Positions 15,057 through 23,206 of a DNA stretch of 57,982 nucleotides are shown piece by piece. The translations under genes and the position numbers were made by a program. Under the pieces are notes generated by a model that saw nothing but the letters and a program-made list of their open reading frames with translations, did no database searches and was not told the origin of the DNA. Within the stretch, counting starts at the first letter, position 1, and each line of letters begins with the position of its first letter. The stretch is from Bacteroidaceae bacterium (GTDB taxonomy: Bacteria > Bacteroidota > Bacteroidia > Bacteroidales > Bacteroidaceae). The stretch spans positions 1-57,982 of the forward strand of contig JAFVTT010000004.1 of NCBI GenBank assembly GCA_017503065.1, in the 5' to 3' direction.

Positions 15057-15467
15057 TTACTTCTGGGCATCCAGACGCCAGTCGCCGTCGGCATTCTTCA
15101 CGAGTTTGAACTTCTGGTCGTCAGTGGTGCCGTCGCCATAGGTAATCTTAGCCTTCACTACGGCGGTGTTGCCGTCTTCGGCAATCTCCTCGCTCAGAAT
15201 CTCGCAGGATGCTATGCCTTGCTGCTTCTCCAGGGTCTGGTCCAGTTTTCCCTGCAGCAGGGCAAGGAGTTGCTCTTTCTGCTCCTCCACGGTCTTGCCG
15301 TTCTTCTCTTCAATCTGGATAAGGTCCACGTAGGCCTCATAGTTCTTTGCCTTTACATACTCGATGGATTTCTCTACCACCTTTGAGGGGGTGTTGCCAC
15401 CGCCACAACTCCAGAAACACACTGCCATTACCACGAGGGCAAGGATTCCGAATACTGATTTCTTCAT
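15057..15467 (-). CDS. DUF4878-like small lipoprotein
   Basis: 136 residues. The signal ends at C-F-W-S-C-G-G-G (Cys21), a lipoprotein signal followed by a Gly-rich linker. The mature domain starts TPSKVVEKSIEYVKAKNYEAYVDLI and ends GDGTTDDQKFKLVKNADGDWRLD, the cystatin/lumazine-binding-like alpha+beta pattern of DUF4878 (an N-terminal helix followed by a curved sheet). Function is not known for the family. The next gene upstream (15505, same strand) is only 37 nt away, so the two may be co-transcribed. Confidence 0.88.
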   Translation of the reverse strand: MKKSVFGILALVVMAVCFWSCGGGNTPSKVVEKSIEYVKAKNYEAYVDLIQIEEKNGKTVEEQKEQLLALLQGKLDQTLEKQQGIASCEILSEEIAEDGNTAVVKAKITYGDGTTDDQKFKLVKNADGDWRLDAQK

Positions 15468-15504
15468 AATCTTTCAGGGATTTAAGGGTTAGTATATAGG
15501 TTTG

Positions 15505-16119
15505 TTAAAAGGCGCATATTGTACTGAGGTGTCTGGACGAGGTAAAGTCCGAGGGCAGTATCACGCCCCTGAACGTGAAGACCGGCAGGTTCACATCGTG
15601 CCTGACACTGTCCGTTATGGACAGCCCTGCCGCCTCTTTGTAGGCATGCTCCACCAGTTCCGAGCAGTACATCCTTGTGGTATCCTCCGTGTCATAGTCG
15701 TGGTCGAACAGGACTCCCTTGCGGTAAATCCTCAGCGCCACCTCTGCCGCGCTTCGTGCTACAATGCTGTCGGCATGCCTCATTATCCTGCCGTTGCTTG
15801 TCCTCATGGAAGAGAAGAACACCTCCGGGGCATCCATCTTCACCCTGTCCACGTCCCCGGCACCATCGTGCTCGTCGGGCACGGCATGCACTATCATCAT
15901 CACTCCCGACGAATCCACCGCTATGCCCACGTGCGAGTAGCATCCTCCGCCGTCAGCCATCCTCACGGCCCTGCTTGTCATACCGCTGCCGCACCTCAGC
16001 ACCACATCGCCGGCCCTCAGTTGCTGCCCCTGGTAAAGTGTGTGTCCGTCCCTCTCCCGGCACCCCGTGGTGAGTACGGCCGCCAGTATCAGGATTATAT
16101 GCGGAAGGCATGTTTTCAT
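15505..16119 (-). CDS. YiiX/YebB-like permuted NlpC/P60 lipoprotein
   Basis: 204 residues with a lipobox L-T-T-G-C (Cys20). The fold is that of permuted papain-like hydrolases (YiiX, peptidase C92-like): an N-terminal L-R-A-G-D-V-V-L segment, His in C-Y-S-H-V-G-I-A (near residue 63), and the catalytic Cys late, in M-Y-C-S-E-L-V-E-H-A-Y. The family includes amidases acting on peptide or lipid amide bonds; the exact substrate is unknown. It is membrane-anchored and faces the periplasm or surface. Placed upstream of the DUF4878 lipoprotein on the same strand. Confidence 0.88.
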   Translation of the reverse strand: MKTCLPHIILILAAVLTTGCRERDGHTLYQGQQLRAGDVVLRCGSGMTSRAVRMADGGGCYSHVGIAVDSSGVMMIVHAVPDEHDGAGDVDRVKMDAPEVFFSSMRTSNGRIMRHADSIVARSAAEVALRIYRKGVLFDHDYDTEDTTRMYCSELVEHAYKEAAGLSITDSVRHDVNLPVFTFRGVILPSDFTSSRHLSTICAF

Positions 16120-16447
16120 AGTTAGTGCGGTGTAAATGTAATGAAAATATGCACAAAAGCAAAGGAAAGTGTCCTGAAATACACGTGGTGGAGTCTTTAT
16201 TTTTGCATGAGAGTATAAGAACGGTTAGCATGGAGCCGTGGGCGGGTCCTCTGGGAAGTCCGAGTTTTCTGAATACTCCGGTACTCCGAAGACAAGAACC
16301 CCACCCGTTTTTCGTTTCGCTTCCTCCCTTCCTCAAGGCCCCCCCCTCATGTCGTACACTCAGCGCAGCATTTCATACATTCAGACGGCCTCTTTCTTTG
16401 CCGTTACGGAAAAACTGCATACATTTGCAAACGAAAAACTGCATGGG
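16120..16447. other. Intergenic region upstream of the LytTR operon
   Basis: No convincing gene. An open frame runs in from 16238, but its first 70 codons are unlike any LytTR protein and lie upstream of the promoter. The only clear signal is the promoter at 16397-16427. Confidence 0.6.
16397..16427 (+). promoter_or_regulatory. Promoter of the LytTR operon
   Basis: TTTG (16397-16400), 19-nt spacer, TACATTTG (16420-16427). Transcription would start near 16433, about 15 nt before the ATG at 16448. This decides the start of the LytTR gene. Confidence 0.8.
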
Positions 16448-16813
16448 ATGAAGAAACATCTGGTCATATCCACATCGCTCGACCTGGTGCGCATAGCACC
16501 CGAATATGTCGTGTACATTGCCTCAGACGGCAATTACTCCACCCTGGTGCAGAGGGATGGCGAGGTGCGCATGGTGTCGTACCAGTTGGGACAGATAGAG
16601 AAGATGATTTCCGACCAGTTGGGCACGGAGGGCAATATCTTCATCCGCATAGGCAAGAGCCTGATAATAAACCGCAATTTCATATACTACATCAACATTC
16701 CCAAGCAAAAGTTGATACTTTCGGACGCTTGCTCGGTGAACCATACGGTGACTGCTTCCAAGGAGGCTTTAAAACAATTAAAGGAACTTATTGAGCAGGA
16801 GGGTAAATTATGA
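16448..16813 (+). CDS. Single-domain LytTR DNA-binding regulator
   Basis: 121 residues that make up one LytTR domain, with no receiver or membrane domain: DLVRIAPEYVVYIASDGNYSTL (the first strands), then F-I-R-I-G-K-S-L-I-I-N (the recognition core) and a final VTASKEALKQL. Such stand-alone LytTR proteins usually work with a membrane partner. The next gene overlaps by 4 nt (ATGA) and encodes one, so the pair is probably translationally coupled. The ATG at 16448 was chosen because the promoter lies at 16397-16427. Direct targets cannot be read from the sequence. Confidence 0.9.
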   Translation: MKKHLVISTSLDLVRIAPEYVVYIASDGNYSTLVQRDGEVRMVSYQLGQIEKMISDQLGTEGNIFIRIGKSLIINRNFIYYINIPKQKLILSDACSVNHTVTASKEALKQLKELIEQEGKL

Positions 16814-17784
16814 TGAATGACGTTAAGGAAATAAGAGACGACGAGATTCGTGTCCTCGGCACGAAGCCAGATATTTCCACCAGCAATGCTGATAAAAAGC
16901 AGGGTTGTGTGTGGAGATTTTTAAAAGTGTTATTTATAATGCTTTTAATATATATTGTCGTATATCTGTTTTTTGGCCACCCATGGGAATGGATGTTTTA
17001 CAGGAATGTTTCTTATGATAGTCTAATCTACAGGAATTTTAATTCAGAAAAGCCCCTGGAAGATAACGATGTGACTATACATTATTATATGGACCCAAAA
17101 GACAGAGTTTTTAAAACGAAGAAAGGGTTGTCTACCGGCGATGTTGCAAATTTTAAAAAAGCATACACCGAGGTTGTTGATACAATGATAAACGACGTTC
17201 TTTTAAAAATTTATATTCCGCACAATGCAGTAATGTCTTTACATCGGGGACAACTCAATATTGAGGATACCACTATAGTATATGTGACGCAGGCGGCCGA
17301 CATACGAGCCGATAACGGTGAGATTGTAGGTGCCTTTGTCATCAATGGTGAACCCCTTACACGAGGTGTGTCCAAGTTGGGATATTGTGCCAGTGTGAAT
17401 GGCGAGATACACATAGGCATGGCCAGGAACACAGACCTTTTTGACAGGGCGGTGCAGACTGGTGGCTGTTTTTTCCGTCAGTATCCCCTTGTGCACAATG
17501 GCACGCTGGTGGAAAATGAACCTAAGGGCAAGTCTATCCGCAGGAGCATATGCAAGCGCCGTGGGCAGGTGTTCATGGTGGAGAGCCTGTCGAGGGAGTC
17601 TTTCCACGACTTCGCCCAGGCGCTGGTAGATCTCGGAGTGGACGATGCTGTATACCTTGTGGGTTCGTCCACCTATGGTTGGGCCATGGACCGCGAGGGT
17701 AGGAAACATGAGTTCGGCAATGAATATCCATACGTGAATGGATTTGTTTTTCCTGAAAACATAAATTACATAGTGTGGAGATGA
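16810..17784 (+). CDS. Membrane-anchored phosphodiester glycosidase-like (NAGPA) protein
   Basis: 324 residues. A ~35-residue cytoplasmic tail precedes one membrane helix (36-55), then a large extracytoplasmic domain. The C-terminal half follows the NAGPA/phosphodiester glycosidase pattern: a G-A-F-V-I-N-G segment, C-F-F-R-Q-Y-P, a RRSICKRRGQVFMVESLSRES strand pair and a final L-G-V-D-D-A-V-Y-L-V-G-S-S. In the family this last motif is usually L-D-G-G-G-S; the Asp and two Gly are replaced here, so activity is doubtful. The 5' half is distinctly AT-rich. It overlaps the LytTR gene by 4 nt and may be its membrane sensor or inhibitor (inference). Confidence 0.78.
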   Translation: MMNDVKEIRDDEIRVLGTKPDISTSNADKKQGCVWRFLKVLFIMLLIYIVVYLFFGHPWEWMFYRNVSYDSLIYRNFNSEKPLEDNDVTIHYYMDPKDRVFKTKKGLSTGDVANFKKAYTEVVDTMINDVLLKIYIPHNAVMSLHRGQLNIEDTTIVYVTQAADIRADNGEIVGAFVINGEPLTRGVSKLGYCASVNGEIHIGMARNTDLFDRAVQTGGCFFRQYPLVHNGTLVENEPKGKSIRRSICKRRGQVFMVESLSRESFHDFAQALVDLGVDDAVYLVGSSTYGWAMDREGRKHEFGNEYPYVNGFVFPENINYIVWR

Positions 17785-17959
17785 CATAGTCTGCTTTGGT
17801 GCTCTTCACCGAGTGGGGGAAACTTACATAATCGCTGCTGGACGGGTATCTTGTACACCGCAGGCATGGATTCGTACAATGGAGGATTTTTTTCTCTGTT
17901 GTACGATTTCTTTTTAGGAACTTTGCATCAGCAAACAACCAAAAACACACTCCACCCCT

Positions 17960-18955
17960 ATGAAAACCCTTACCCCAAAACTCCTGTGCCTGATGTTGCT
18001 GGCCGCCCTGCTGGCGGGATGCCGGAAGCATGAGGCGGCAAAGGCGGACGAGGAAGATCCATCCTGCTCCTACATGTATTACGACACAGAGAATGCCGTC
18101 TACCACTGGAAGACGACCTTCAGCCCCGACTCTTTCGACCTGTATTTCCTCAACAGGCACAACGTGCGTACCATCTACATGCGCATGTTCGACATCGCCA
18201 CAGAAACCGACCCACTGACCGGATACTCGCGTGTGGTCCCCATAGCCACAACCCGTTTCCTGAAACCCGTTCCCGAGCACACGAATGTCATTCCCACCAC
18301 CTATATCACCACAAATGCGCTGAGGGAGATGCGTGGCAAGGAGGAGGAGTTTGCCAACCTTATCGTGGAACGCCTCACGGCCATGCATGCCTACAACAGT
18401 TGCGGCCTGCTGAGAGAGATTCAGTTCGACTGCGACTGGACACCAACCACCCGTGCATCCTATGCCACGCTTTGCCGGCATGCACGTGAACTCCTGGACC
18501 AGAAGGAGGTTAGGCTGAGCATAACCCTGCGCCTGCACCAGTTGGACGAGGAGGCTCCGCCTGCCGACAAGGCCGTGCTGATGCTCTACAACACGGGGCG
18601 CCTGAAGGAGAAGGACACACGCAACTCCATCCTGGACGTAGACGATGTAACCCCCTATCTCAAGCAATGCGGAAACTATGCCCTGCCCTTGTCCTATGCC
18701 TATCCCCTATTCGGGTGGGGCGTGATGTTCCGGGACGGCAAGTTTGTGTCCATAGTGGCGGAGGACAGCGCCGGCACGTCGGCAGACGAGCATATCCGCA
18801 CGGAGCGCGCCACGGCAAAGGAAATCATGGAGGTGAAGTCCTTGGTGGAGAAGCACCTCGGCAAGGCACAGGGACGCACCGTGCTCTACCACCTCGACCA
18901 GTCACAATTAAATCACTACACCGATGAAGAGATACAAAGCATATATTACGATTAG
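17960..18955 (+). CDS. Lipoprotein, DUF3142-like TIM-barrel fold
   Basis: 331 residues with a lipobox L-L-A-G-C (Cys21). The mature part has alternating strands and helices. Key segments are REIQFDCDWTPTTRASYATLCRHARELL and VRLSITLRLHQLD, then DKAVLMLYNTGRL, which resemble DUF3142 proteins (putative glycoside-hydrolase-like TIM barrels). No catalytic residue can be assigned with confidence. The gene overlaps the next by 32 nt, so the two are made together. A GTAC-containing inverted repeat (17872-17906) lies upstream. Confidence 0.78.
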   Translation: MKTLTPKLLCLMLLAALLAGCRKHEAAKADEEDPSCSYMYYDTENAVYHWKTTFSPDSFDLYFLNRHNVRTIYMRMFDIATETDPLTGYSRVVPIATTRFLKPVPEHTNVIPTTYITTNALREMRGKEEEFANLIVERLTAMHAYNSCGLLREIQFDCDWTPTTRASYATLCRHARELLDQKEVRLSITLRLHQLDEEAPPADKAVLMLYNTGRLKEKDTRNSILDVDDVTPYLKQCGNYALPLSYAYPLFGWGVMFRDGKFVSIVAEDSAGTSADEHIRTERATAKEIMEVKSLVEKHLGKAQGRTVLYHLDQSQLNHYTDEEIQSIYYD

Positions 18956-21122
18956 CATCCTGTGCCTGATGTTGCCAACCGTTTCCAAGGCGTGCTGGAC
19001 AGGGTGGTACGATGCCGGTCAATATTTCATGTTCCGTGTCTGCGATACCGGCGTGCAGGACGTTTCCGGCATACTGAAGTCCGCCCCCCAGGTGTACCGC
19101 AATTGCAAGGAGTGGCAAAGCCTGACCAGCGATACCATCCTCTTGCAGGACATCTATCAGATTGTCTACAAGACCACTCTTTCCGATATGGAGAAAATCT
19201 TCTCTGACGACAGGTGGGCATATGGCAATGGCTTTACCCGTTGGCTGATGGACAACGACATGGCACTGACGGACTATCTGCTTCTGTCCAAGAACAACGA
19301 GCATGTGCGCCATCAGCGCAACTCCCGGTGGTACTACCCCTCCATGAAGACCGGCGGCAGGATGAGTCTGGAGCAGATAGTGGACACGGCCCTGGCACGC
19401 GCCACGGGCAGGCTGAAGCACAGATACCTGCTCCAGGCAGTGCGTGCCCTCTTCACCCTGGGGCGCTACGACGAGTGCATACAAATATGGAATCGTGACC
19501 TTGAACATCTGCCCGAAGACAACCTCATGCGCAGCCACACAAAACCCTACATAGCAGGAGCACTGGTGCGACGTGGCCACAGGAAGCAGGCCCTGAGGTA
19601 CTATGCCGAGATGGGCGATGCCGAGTCGCTTGCCGTTTATGGTGGAGAGGGGGACAGGAAACTCTACTCTTGGGAGGCACTGGAATTGATGTGCCGCCAT
19701 GCTCCCGACAGTCCCGCCATTCCCGAGGCCTTGCAGAAGTTGGTGCACCAGTTGGAACCGGGATACCCCGCTTACTGTTTCTCCATCAGCGATAAGATAA
19801 CGCAGGAGTCCGTCAGAGAGAGGGTCTATGCCCTCGGTCAGCGCATGCTGCGCAACCCTAAGACCAGGGACCGCGCCATGTGGTACTACACGCTGGCTTT
19901 CCTGGACGACATTAGGGGCAACACCGCCAGGGCATGCCAACTGCTGGCCAAGGCCGAGAAGGCCCCCTCCACACCTCTGATGGACAAGTCCGTAAAGGTG
20001 CTGCGCATCTATCTGGACGCAAAGACACGTACCTATGACCGTGCCTACGACCATGTGCTCCACAAACAGTTGCAATGGCTTGACCGCCAGATCAGGGAGA
20101 ACCTCACCGCGAAGGTCTGCGAAGAGACGGCAGATTTCTACCGCCTGCACGCAAACGTCAGTTATTACTATTGGAACGACGTGATGAGGCGCATACTGCT
20201 GGGCGTCATTTGTCCCAGGATGCTGGAGCAGGGCAATGCCGTACGTGCCCTGCAGCTCGCCAACATGGCGGACAACCATCTGCTGAACATCGTGGACAAG
20301 GAGTTTGCCACACACACGGGCAGACCTTATCTGAACCCAGCGCTGTCCGTTCAGCATAGCATAACGCATTACAGGTACGACTCCACCTGGGGCAACCCCA
20401 ATGACTACTCCAACCACTTCTTCGAGATGATAGACAGCATAGGCGTGGAGCATGCCGTCCGTTATGCGGAGGTGGCCCGCCGACCTCGCGACAAGTTTGA
20501 TGCCTTCCTCAACCGTTGCGACTACGTTGGCTGCGACTATCTGAACGACATCGTGGGCACGCAATACCTGCGCCGCATGGACTATGCCAAGGCCTTCCGC
20601 TACCTCAGCGCTGTGTCTGAAGCCTACAAGAACCACATCAACGCTACGATGGACTACGACCCTTTTGCCGTTAAGGCCACGAGGATAACCGAAGCACGCG
20701 ACTTCAAGTACGACTTTGCCCGCGAGATGCTGCACCTGGAGCAGTGCATTGCCGGCACTGCCGACCCCAACCGCCGTGCCCGCCTCATGCTCCGCTTTGC
20801 CACGGGTGTGCGCAACTCGTTCGGTGTCTGCTGGCCTCTGACGCAATACTACAAGGGTGAGTGCTACATCTACCAGGTGTGCGAAAAGCGCCAATGGGAA
20901 ACCGACCGCTACACCACGGCAGCCCTCCTGCGTTCGGACCGTATGGTACGCGAGGCGCTGGACATCATCACCGACCCCTGCCTGGCCGCAGAGATACAGT
21001 ACGCGCTGTGCAACTATGCCACCGTGGCACGCCTGTACCCCAACACACCGTATGCGCGGAAGGTGCGAGGTGCCTGCGACAACCTCAAGGACCATTCTCC
21101 CATATTCGCCGCTACGGAGTAA
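18924..21122 (+). CDS. Large secreted helical-repeat (TPR-like) protein
   Basis: 732 residues. It has a signal peptide followed by a Cys-Trp-rich N-terminus (A-C-W-T-G-W-Y-D-A-G-Q-Y-F-M-F-R-V). The rest is a long series of helix pairs with TPR/SEL-like spacing, for example HRYLLQAVRALFTLGRYDECIQIWNRDLEHL and RRGHRKQALRYYAEMGD. I know of no function. It is coupled to the DUF3142-like lipoprotein by a 32-nt overlap and probably forms an envelope complex with it (inference). Proteins with a similar N-terminus and helical repeats are seen in other Bacteroidota next to small lipoproteins. Confidence 0.82.
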   Translation: MKRYKAYITISILCLMLPTVSKACWTGWYDAGQYFMFRVCDTGVQDVSGILKSAPQVYRNCKEWQSLTSDTILLQDIYQIVYKTTLSDMEKIFSDDRWAYGNGFTRWLMDNDMALTDYLLLSKNNEHVRHQRNSRWYYPSMKTGGRMSLEQIVDTALARATGRLKHRYLLQAVRALFTLGRYDECIQIWNRDLEHLPEDNLMRSHTKPYIAGALVRRGHRKQALRYYAEMGDAESLAVYGGEGDRKLYSWEALELMCRHAPDSPAIPEALQKLVHQLEPGYPAYCFSISDKITQESVRERVYALGQRMLRNPKTRDRAMWYYTLAFLDDIRGNTARACQLLAKAEKAPSTPLMDKSVKVLRIYLDAKTRTYDRAYDHVLHKQLQWLDRQIRENLTAKVCEETADFYRLHANVSYYYWNDVMRRILLGVICPRMLEQGNAVRALQLANMADNHLLNIVDKEFATHTGRPYLNPALSVQHSITHYRYDSTWGNPNDYSNHFFEMIDSIGVEHAVRYAEVARRPRDKFDAFLNRCDYVGCDYLNDIVGTQYLRRMDYAKAFRYLSAVSEAYKNHINATMDYDPFAVKATRITEARDFKYDFAREMLHLEQCIAGTADPNRRARLMLRFATGVRNSFGVCWPLTQYYKGECYIYQVCEKRQWETDRYTTAALLRSDRMVREALDIITDPCLAAEIQYALCNYATVARLYPNTPYARKVRGACDNLKDHSPIFAATE

Positions 21123-21155
21123 CTTTTTCTGACACTAACTTTAATATAAATCATT

Positions 21156-22880
21156 ATGGAATATTTCTTGTTGTTATTGGTGCCTGTCCTGTATGCGACA
21201 TGGCGTAGTTTTAGAGATACCCCCGATAAGGATAAAGGTTCGGGCGATGCGCAGAGGGTAGAATCAGAGGGAAGGGCTCCTTTCGCTCCGGGCAACAAAC
21301 TGCCTTGGGAACAGGGGAGCGGACCTATCCCATGTTCTGCATACCACCAGATGCTCCCTACCATGCTGACTATGGATGATGTGTTTCACAACGAGGACTG
21401 GTCGTACGGAACATACCAGGGCGGACAATTTGCCTTCTGGTCCGATGAACTGGGCGATAGATTGGAAATAGTCTTCCCTGGCATTTACTCTTGTGTTTTG
21501 GAAGACCTTCGCAAAGTGGAGGAAATAGAGGGCAAAATGAACAGCAATAGAATCTGGACCTCTTACCATAATATCAGTTACGATAACCAGGAAGACGAGC
21601 AGGTGACGGTTTCTCTCAGACATACATTTATGATGAATGAAATGTCTCTGCACCAGGTAGTGGAAACGCTTAAGAAAGTCCTGCCACACGCCTTCGCCAT
21701 AAGGGATGCCTTTAACGACTTGATGAGGCATATCAACGAGGCCAACCCCGACTTGGAGGAGCATCACCAGGACAGCCTTTACAATGCCAAGGTGGATTTC
21801 ATCCGCAACAGAACTTGTATGGACCTGCCATTCACCGCACCAGAAAAGGAGCATGAAACCACTCCCGAGTCGCTGTGGAGGGTGTCGGACATCATTGCCC
21901 GCAGCATGTATGGCGCGCAGGGGTGCCTCAATGGCATGACGCTCCTCGTGGACGGCAAGGCAGAGACCATCACCGACCTGCAGCAGATACAGCAGTTCAA
22001 CATCCGCGACTATGTTCTGAAGAATTACGACGGACATAACCTCAACTCCATCATCCTCCGACTGGACTTCGAGCATCAGGACCTGCTCATCCACATGCGC
22101 AAGGCCAAGGGATGCACGGACAAGACCCTTTTCTACGACATTTCCTCCCTGCGCAGTTCCTGTGGCGAGGACGGAGGAGGAGTGGGTTCCACCAACATGA
22201 GCGAGATACGCCTTGCCGACACCAACGAGGATTATTGGGAAGCCAAGTACATGGTGGACGATGCCATGGACAAGTGGAACAGCGGACGCTACAACGAACT
22301 CACCGACGAACAGCGCATGGTGGTCGATTGTGTGCAACCCACATACAGGACCGACATCTATTGGGCAAAGAAGTATTTCAACAAGAAGTGCTACATGCAA
22401 TCCCTCTTCTATTTCGACCGCGTGTTCAAGCAGTTGCAGAGGCAACTCCCCACGACCGACAATGCCCTGCAGGACCTTTACGGCCAAATCGCCCTCAGTT
22501 TGGGCCATGTCAACATGAACCTTGCCATGTACGAACAGGCGTACTATTATCTCCAGATAGCCCGTACGGAAGGTTATGGCGCCATAGACTTGGGCTATTG
22601 CATGCTCTTCCTGGAGAATCCCGGGGCTTTGGAGTACATCCGCGACATACTTCGTTCCGTCACAGAAGAAATGCAAAGCGAGGAGGGTGCCGGCGACGAG
22701 AGTCTCCTGATCATACACCTCCATGCCAACCGCCTGCTCATCGCTGCCCTCATCAGCAAGGGCGAACTCTTCGAGGCCAAGTCCATCCTGCAGGACATGA
22801 AGGCACAGGACTTCGATACCGAGTTTGCCGATGAAAAACTTGCAGAGGTGGAAGAGAAGATTCGGAACGGGGAGCGGTGA
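21156..22880 (+). CDS. Membrane-anchored protein with C-terminal TPR-like repeats
   Basis: 574 residues. An N-terminal membrane anchor (residues 2-16) has no cleavage site. A soluble domain of unknown fold spans about residues 60-400, including FEHQDLLIHMRKAKGC and a Gly-rich loop. A C-terminal TPR-like part follows, from about residue 405 (YWAKKYFNKKCYMQSLFYFDRVFKQL) to the end. It follows the 18924 gene by 33 nt and is probably the last gene of the same operon. No function recognised. The stop TGA lies inside a GCGGTGAGCGGTGAGCG repeat. Confidence 0.8.
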   Translation: MEYFLLLLVPVLYATWRSFRDTPDKDKGSGDAQRVESEGRAPFAPGNKLPWEQGSGPIPCSAYHQMLPTMLTMDDVFHNEDWSYGTYQGGQFAFWSDELGDRLEIVFPGIYSCVLEDLRKVEEIEGKMNSNRIWTSYHNISYDNQEDEQVTVSLRHTFMMNEMSLHQVVETLKKVLPHAFAIRDAFNDLMRHINEANPDLEEHHQDSLYNAKVDFIRNRTCMDLPFTAPEKEHETTPESLWRVSDIIARSMYGAQGCLNGMTLLVDGKAETITDLQQIQQFNIRDYVLKNYDGHNLNSIILRLDFEHQDLLIHMRKAKGCTDKTLFYDISSLRSSCGEDGGGVGSTNMSEIRLADTNEDYWEAKYMVDDAMDKWNSGRYNELTDEQRMVVDCVQPTYRTDIYWAKKYFNKKCYMQSLFYFDRVFKQLQRQLPTTDNALQDLYGQIALSLGHVNMNLAMYEQAYYYLQIARTEGYGAIDLGYCMLFLENPGALEYIRDILRSVTEEMQSEEGAGDESLLIIHLHANRLLIAALISKGELFEAKSILQDMKAQDFDTEFADEKLAEVEEKIRNGER

Positions 22881-22902
22881 GCGGTGAGCGAGGCCACAAC
22901 AA

Positions 22903-22936
22903 AAACGATGAGCGGATTAGAGTCCGTTCATCGTTT
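22903..22936 (+). terminator. Terminator after the TPR membrane protein gene
   Basis: Stem AAACGATGAGCGGA with TCCGTTCATCGTTT (one G-T pair), 6-nt loop, followed by GCTTATTG. It lies 22 nt after the stop at 22880. Confidence 0.75.
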
Positions 22937-23017
22937 GCTTATTGTTGACGGTGAATAGGGGGATGTGCTTGCTGATGAAGGATGCTGGTATTGCGGACGC
23001 TGCACGCAGTCCCCCAA

Positions 23018-23093
23018 CGTCGCAATGGGGATTGCGACCCTCACTGGGCACAGATTGACATCCCAGTCAATCTTCTGAGGACCTCGTTCGCCC
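23018..23093 (-). repeat. 76-bp hairpin repeat, copy 2
   Basis: On the minus strand it begins GGGCGAACGAGGTC and ends GCAATCCCCATTGCGACG, exactly as the copy at 12098-12173 does. The central stem is AGATTGAC/GTCAATCT here and AGATGGAC/GTCCATCT there, a compensatory G-C to T-A change that keeps the 8-bp helix. Confidence 0.82.
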
Positions 23094-23206
23094 TACCTCT
23101 CACCGCTCACCCTTACGAACGGAAAGGTGAAAACGGAAAACGTAAAACTATGCGGACGCTGCAGCGTCCCTACCGCTCACCGCTCATCGCTTATCCGCTC
23201 ACCGCT

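Noticed and set aside
16238..16447. An N-terminal extension of the LytTR regulator
   Set aside because: These codons lie upstream of the promoter box and encode Pro/Ser-rich residues unlike LytTR proteins.
18825..21095. A 756-codon open frame antisense to the helical-repeat protein gene
   Set aside because: It overlaps a gene with signal peptide, operon context and coding-like pattern, and its translation is low-complexity with no recognisable domain. It is a codon-bias shadow.
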